NCBI RefSeq assembly: GCF_012912005.1
Contig: NZ_JABBEA010000010.1
Span: forward strand, 124,001 to 188,000
Reading direction: 5' to 3'
Origin: Paenibacillus sp. SZ31
GTDB taxonomy: Bacteria > Bacillota > Bacilli > Paenibacillales > Paenibacillaceae
Length of the DNA: 64,000 bases
This document shows, in pieces, positions 60,896-64,000 of the stretch (positions within the stretch are counted from its first letter, which is position 1; each line of letters begins with the position of its first letter). The position numbers and the translations under genes were made by a program. The notes below the pieces were generated by a model, which worked only from the letters and a program-made list of their open reading frames with translations, had not been told where the DNA came from and made no database searches.

Positions 60896-61975
60896 GTGAA
60901 ACGTCAATACGGCATTAACGCCTTTATATTATGCATCATTGTATTTCTTCAACTACCATCAACTTATGCCTATGGAGAGTCTTCACCCGAGGATACACGT
61001 GAAATATTGCAAAAAAGTCTATCCATCGTCGAAATCGATCATGAAATCGAACGCATCTCAGAAAGGCAGAAGCAGCTGGCTCAACAATACGAGACATTAT
61101 CCATCCAGCTTCAGGAACAGGAACAGCAGATACATATTCAGCAAGATCGGGCCGGGGCTGTGGTAAGATCCTACTATACCGGTGAACGTGACAGTCTTCT
61201 CATGACGGTCCTGGGAGCCAGGTCATTCAAAGACCTGTTTGTACTGTATGATTATTACCAAATTATTATAGGACGGGATCAGGCTGTGCTAGACAAGTAT
61301 CAGGAACGTTATCGCGACCTGCAACAGACTTCCACTCAGATTCGTCAGACTACAGCAGAATTATCTGAAATGAAGACTAATCTTCAAAACCAGCGGGAAC
61401 GTGTAGTCGCCCTGCAAAAAGAAGTGGACGCCCAAATAGCCACCAGCGGAGATGCGGCAGCGATTCAAAAACTGATGGATGAACTGACTCTCTATTGGGA
61501 GAACATAGGCATCTATGAGGTGAAACGATATTTCAAAGCTTTGGCATCTGCCATGCAGAACCTTCCAGACTTTATTCAAGAGCAAAACGGAGGTATTTCC
61601 ACAACCGGAACAACGTATACAATTCGAATTGGCCAGGATGAGCTTAATGCGTTTCTTCGTTCCCAGAATTCCATCTTTGAAGACTTTGCTTTTAAGTTCA
61701 ATCAGGATAAGATTACAGCTTCCGGTCAGCGGGATCAATTGCAACTAAGCATTGAAGGACATTATACGGTAGAAAATGAACCTCAAAACTCCATACGTTT
61801 TCATGTGGACAAACTTGTATTCAATCAGCTTGAATTACCAGACACTACTCGCCGAATGCTGGAAAGAGAATTTGACCTTGGATTCTATCCACAGAAAATT
61901 CTGTCCTTTGTCAAAGCCACTGATGTATCAACAAGTGAGGGTGTACTGGAAGTAAAACTGGCTATATCTTTTTAG
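60896..61975 (+). CDS. Secreted coiled-coil protein, PcsB/CwlO N-terminal-like, without peptidase domain
   Basis: The 359-residue protein has a signal peptide (about 1-26, cut near AYG), a long coiled coil (about 32-180) and the PcsB/CwlO hallmark RSYYTGERDSLLMTVLGARSFKDLF (split near 91-115). In CwlO or PcsB this coiled coil leads to NlpC/P60 or CHAP; here the C-terminus (about 205-359) is a beta-rich domain of unknown type (IGQDELNAFLRSQNS, SIEGHYTVENEP). It may be a non-catalytic FtsEX-regulated adaptor or an EnvC-like activator. Start GTG at 60896, RBS AAAGGAGAATG. Function not established. Confidence 0.8.
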   Translation: MKRQYGINAFILCIIVFLQLPSTYAYGESSPEDTREILQKSLSIVEIDHEIERISERQKQLAQQYETLSIQLQEQEQQIHIQQDRAGAVVRSYYTGERDSLLMTVLGARSFKDLFVLYDYYQIIIGRDQAVLDKYQERYRDLQQTSTQIRQTTAELSEMKTNLQNQRERVVALQKEVDAQIATSGDAAAIQKLMDELTLYWENIGIYEVKRYFKALASAMQNLPDFIQEQNGGISTTGTTYTIRIGQDELNAFLRSQNSIFEDFAFKFNQDKITASGQRDQLQLSIEGHYTVENEPQNSIRFHVDKLVFNQLELPDTTRRMLEREFDLGFYPQKILSFVKATDVSTSEGVLEVKLAISF

Positions 61976-62034
61976 AGGGCTTCATTCCATCTTCTCGGTA
62001 CTGAAAACCAAACTTTTTGAACACGAACTTAAAG

Positions 62035-63303
62035 TTAATTTTTCGCTCTAATACTATCTACGTATTGATTGGCTGTAATCTCACCCTTTAAGAATTGCTG
62101 CACCTTTTTATGAAATCGTGTTATCACAGCATGACTTTCGGCCGTTGCAGCGGGGACATCTTCGGTTGAAAACCAGGATTGTCCCTTGGTCATGTCATAA
62201 CGTCCAGCGAGCTTCTCAGACTCCAAATCCAGTTCCTGTTGCTTTGCAGGCAAGCGATTAACCTGTTGATACCATTTCAACTGTGTCGTAGCGGACGTCA
62301 TGCCTTCAATCCATCTGCTGGCTTCCTCAGCCTCAACCGAACCGGCAGTAATAACAAGACTTCTGGACTCCACTGATTCCAAAGTTTCGAAAGTAATGCG
62401 CTCTAAAGAACCTTTATCAACTGTACTCTCTTGCTCTATACTTAATAATTGCGATAACAATGTTACAACCATCGGTGTTCCGTTCTGGTCAGCAGTTGGA
62501 GAGAACTCCGGATTGGTAGATTGGCCCCTAATATAGGGCTGAATCTGATCCATTAACTGAATGCCCTGCTCAAGACCACTTGTTTGCGGAGAAGTTTGCG
62601 AACGTTTAACTTGATCAGGTGCCATCCCCGGTTCAAAATGATTCAACCACGCACTCGTCCCGTACATATCACTCATGTTCATTGCAATTAACGGAATTCC
62701 TTCCGCCATGGATTGTTGAGTGAGTTTGGTCCATTGATCTTTACTGTGAGGTAACATCTCCAGACCAGCTTTCTTCAGAAATGAAGATTTTGCCGCCAGA
62801 ATGTACGGGTCAAAATCAAAAGGCATCCCCCATTGATAACCATTCCACTCTGTCATTCCACGTAGCCTGGCTACCGTCTCTCCAAGCGACTTTGATAATG
62901 TCGTACCGTTTAACGGATACAGATGCCCTTTTTTGGCATAGTATTGCACTTCCTCACTATCAAGCAGAACCACATCCCCGTTCTCCCCCAGTGAAAACTC
63001 AAGATCCAAAACACGCTTATATGTATCCGGCTTCTCATTCCGAAGATTAATCTCTACTAACTGTGAAGCAGCAACTTCTTTGGCTATCTTTTGAAAGGCA
63101 TGAAACTCTTCATCCGACATGGCGACTACAATCTCCAGTGGGGCTTGAGCATCCTCATTACGGGAAGAAGAACCCGGAAAGGTATCCTTTTCCTGGTCTC
63201 GTTCCTGGTTGAGCTGTGAACCTCTGAAGTCAAAACTCGGAGACAGGATCGTTAACGAAAGCAGCAATACCGCGAACAAAACAACCTGATGTCTACGCTT
63301 CAT
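62035..63303 (-). CDS. Extracellular solute-binding-like protein lacking a lipobox
   Basis: The 422-residue protein has an N-terminal hydrophobic segment (about 6-24), but no cysteine for lipidation, then a linker rich in Gln, Glu and Asp (about 30-55). From about 57 (PLEIVVAMSDEEFHAFQKIAKEV) it follows the family 1 solute-binding pattern (LEFSLGENGDVVLLDSEEVQYYAKKGHLYPL, WGMPFDFDPYILAAKSSFLKKAG). No permease or ATPase gene is next to it, so it may be a regulator or sensor rather than a transporter subunit. It may stay anchored by its N-terminal helix. Confidence 0.72.
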   Translation of the reverse strand: MKRRHQVVLFAVLLLSLTILSPSFDFRGSQLNQERDQEKDTFPGSSSRNEDAQAPLEIVVAMSDEEFHAFQKIAKEVAASQLVEINLRNEKPDTYKRVLDLEFSLGENGDVVLLDSEEVQYYAKKGHLYPLNGTTLSKSLGETVARLRGMTEWNGYQWGMPFDFDPYILAAKSSFLKKAGLEMLPHSKDQWTKLTQQSMAEGIPLIAMNMSDMYGTSAWLNHFEPGMAPDQVKRSQTSPQTSGLEQGIQLMDQIQPYIRGQSTNPEFSPTADQNGTPMVVTLLSQLLSIEQESTVDKGSLERITFETLESVESRSLVITAGSVEAEEASRWIEGMTSATTQLKWYQQVNRLPAKQQELDLESEKLAGRYDMTKGQSWFSTEDVPAATAESHAVITRFHKKVQQFLKGEITANQYVDSIRAKN

Positions 63304-63462
63304 TAACTCCCCTCCTTGTTCACCTAGTTTTTTCCTGCAGCAATTATTGTAACAAATAAGTAGTACTCTTGTCCTACCCTGCCGAAAAACACTTTTTCGG
63401 ATTTTTGCATAATAAGAGCATACAGAGTTCTGTGCAATAACGCTTTCTTATTTTTTCAGCAA

Positions 63463-63487
63463 AAAGCCGGCTCCAAGAGCCGGCTTT
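63463..63487 (-). terminator. Intrinsic terminator after phoH
   Basis: AAAGCCGGCTC (63463-63473) and GAGCCGGCTTT (63477-63487) form a perfect 11-bp stem with a three-base loop, followed on the minus strand by T. It lies 37 bp after the PhoH stop. Confidence 0.88.
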
Positions 63488-63524
63488 AATAGCAACATTT
63501 TCCGGGAAATAAATACCCTGAATT

Positions 63525-64000
63525 TTACAATAAATCAGCTGCAAGCTGTGCTAGCTTGGAACGTTCTCCTTTTTCGAGCATAATATGTCCGCTAATCCCC
63601 TCTTGTTTGAACCTTTCTACGATATACGTCAGACCGTTACTTGCCGAATCGAGATACGGATGGTCTATTTGCTCAGGGTCTCCCATCAAGATGATTTTAC
63701 TGCCTTCACCGACCCTTGATACGATCGTTTTCACTTCATGGCGGGACAGGTTCTGTGCTTCATCAATAATGATAAACTGTCCAGGTATCGATCTTCCACG
63801 AATATATGTTAGAGCCTCCACCTGAATACTGCCAAGCCCCATTAGAATTTTATCGATATCTCCGGATTTTTTGGTGTCAAACAAGAACTCTAAATTATCA
63901 TAAATCGGTTGCATCCATGGCCGGAGCTTTTCTTCCTTCTCACCAGGCAAGTAACCGATATCTTTCCCCATCGGAACGACAGGACGAGCGATCAACAGTT
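63525..64000 (-). CDS. PhoH-family ATPase (partial, C-terminal part)
   Basis: About 158 residues of the C-terminal part of a PhoH domain are visible; the rest lies past the right edge. Walker B is clear in FIIIDEAQNLSRHEVKTIVSR, followed by ILMGDPEQIDHPYLD and the C-terminal LEKGERSKLAQLAADLL. The sequence resembles YlaK-type proteins with a PIN domain N-terminal to PhoH, thought to be an RNA helicase/RNase. Whether the PIN domain is present cannot be judged. Confidence 0.88.
   Translation of the reverse strand, partial: LLIARPVVPMGKDIGYLPGEKEEKLRPWMQPIYDNLEFLFDTKKSGDIDKILMGLGSIQVEALTYIRGRSIPGQFIIIDEAQNLSRHEVKTIVSRVGEGSKIILMGDPEQIDHPYLDSASNGLTYIVERFKQEGISGHIMLEKGERSKLAQLAADLL

Noticed and set aside
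1..64000. tRNA, rRNA, CRISPR arrays, prophage or insertion-sequence genes
   Set aside because: I looked for spaced repeats, tRNA-like CCA ends with T-loops, and transposase or integrase proteins and saw none that could be supported.

Overview
The window is about 64 kb of chromosome from a spore-forming, Gram-positive Firmicute, most likely a Paenibacillus. The evidence is the gene order (pyr operon, lspA-rluD, ileS-divIVA-ylm, sigG-sigE-spoIIGA, dcw cluster), the many sporulation genes (sigE, sigG, spoIIGA, spoVD, spoVE, a GerR/RsfA regulator), a bacillithiol gene (bshC), and low-to-moderate GC with strong AGGAGG ribosome binding sites. No rRNA, tRNA, CRISPR array, prophage or transposase was seen. 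Nearly all genes lie on the minus strand.

Layout, left to right. 1-6.5 kb: de novo pyrimidine operon pyrR-pyrB-pyrC-carA-carB (carB runs off the left edge), with a sigma-A promoter, a PyrR attenuator and a ~208-bp imperfect palindrome between pyrC and carA. 6.9-9.5 kb: a plus-strand YhgE/Pip-type membrane protein with two sets of internal repeats. 9.6-13.3 kb: a five-gene operon (UbiA-family phosphoribosyltransferase, HAD phosphatase, two small SMR/EamA proteins, a large multi-spanning protein) that reads as a complete route for making, dephosphorylating, flipping and transferring a polyprenyl-phosphate pentose. This is the least expected system in the window. 13.4-17.6 kb: dapL, rluD, lspA, a DksA-like zinc-finger protein (plus strand) and a small membrane protein. 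17.7-21.6 kb: ileS with its own promoter and T-box leader, separated from each other by GC-rich repeats. 21.6-26 kb: divIVA, ylmH, ylmG, sepF, ylmE, ylmD and a PRC-barrel protein.

26-49 kb: sigG, then spoIIGA-sigE, then the division and cell-wall cluster, read on the minus strand as mraZ-rsmH-ftsL-pbpB-spoVD-murE-murF-mraY-murD-spoVE-murG-murB-murA-divIB-ftsA-ftsZ. Together these make the meso-DAP peptidoglycan precursor (MurA-F without MurC, then MraY and MurG), polymerise and cross-link it, and build the division ring. DapL (from 13.4 kb) supplies meso-DAP, and MurE carries the DNPR signature for using it. MraZ-type repeats precede mraZ.

49-64 kb: S-adenosylhomocysteine hydrolase, bshC, an oligopeptide ABC transporter with fused OppD-OppF ATPases, a DUF3397 membrane protein, panE, a GerR/RsfA regulator, a DUF2626 protein (plus), a secreted coiled-coil protein resembling the CwlO/PcsB N-terminus without its peptidase (plus), an orphan solute-binding-like protein, and the C-terminal part of a PhoH-family ATPase cut by the right edge.
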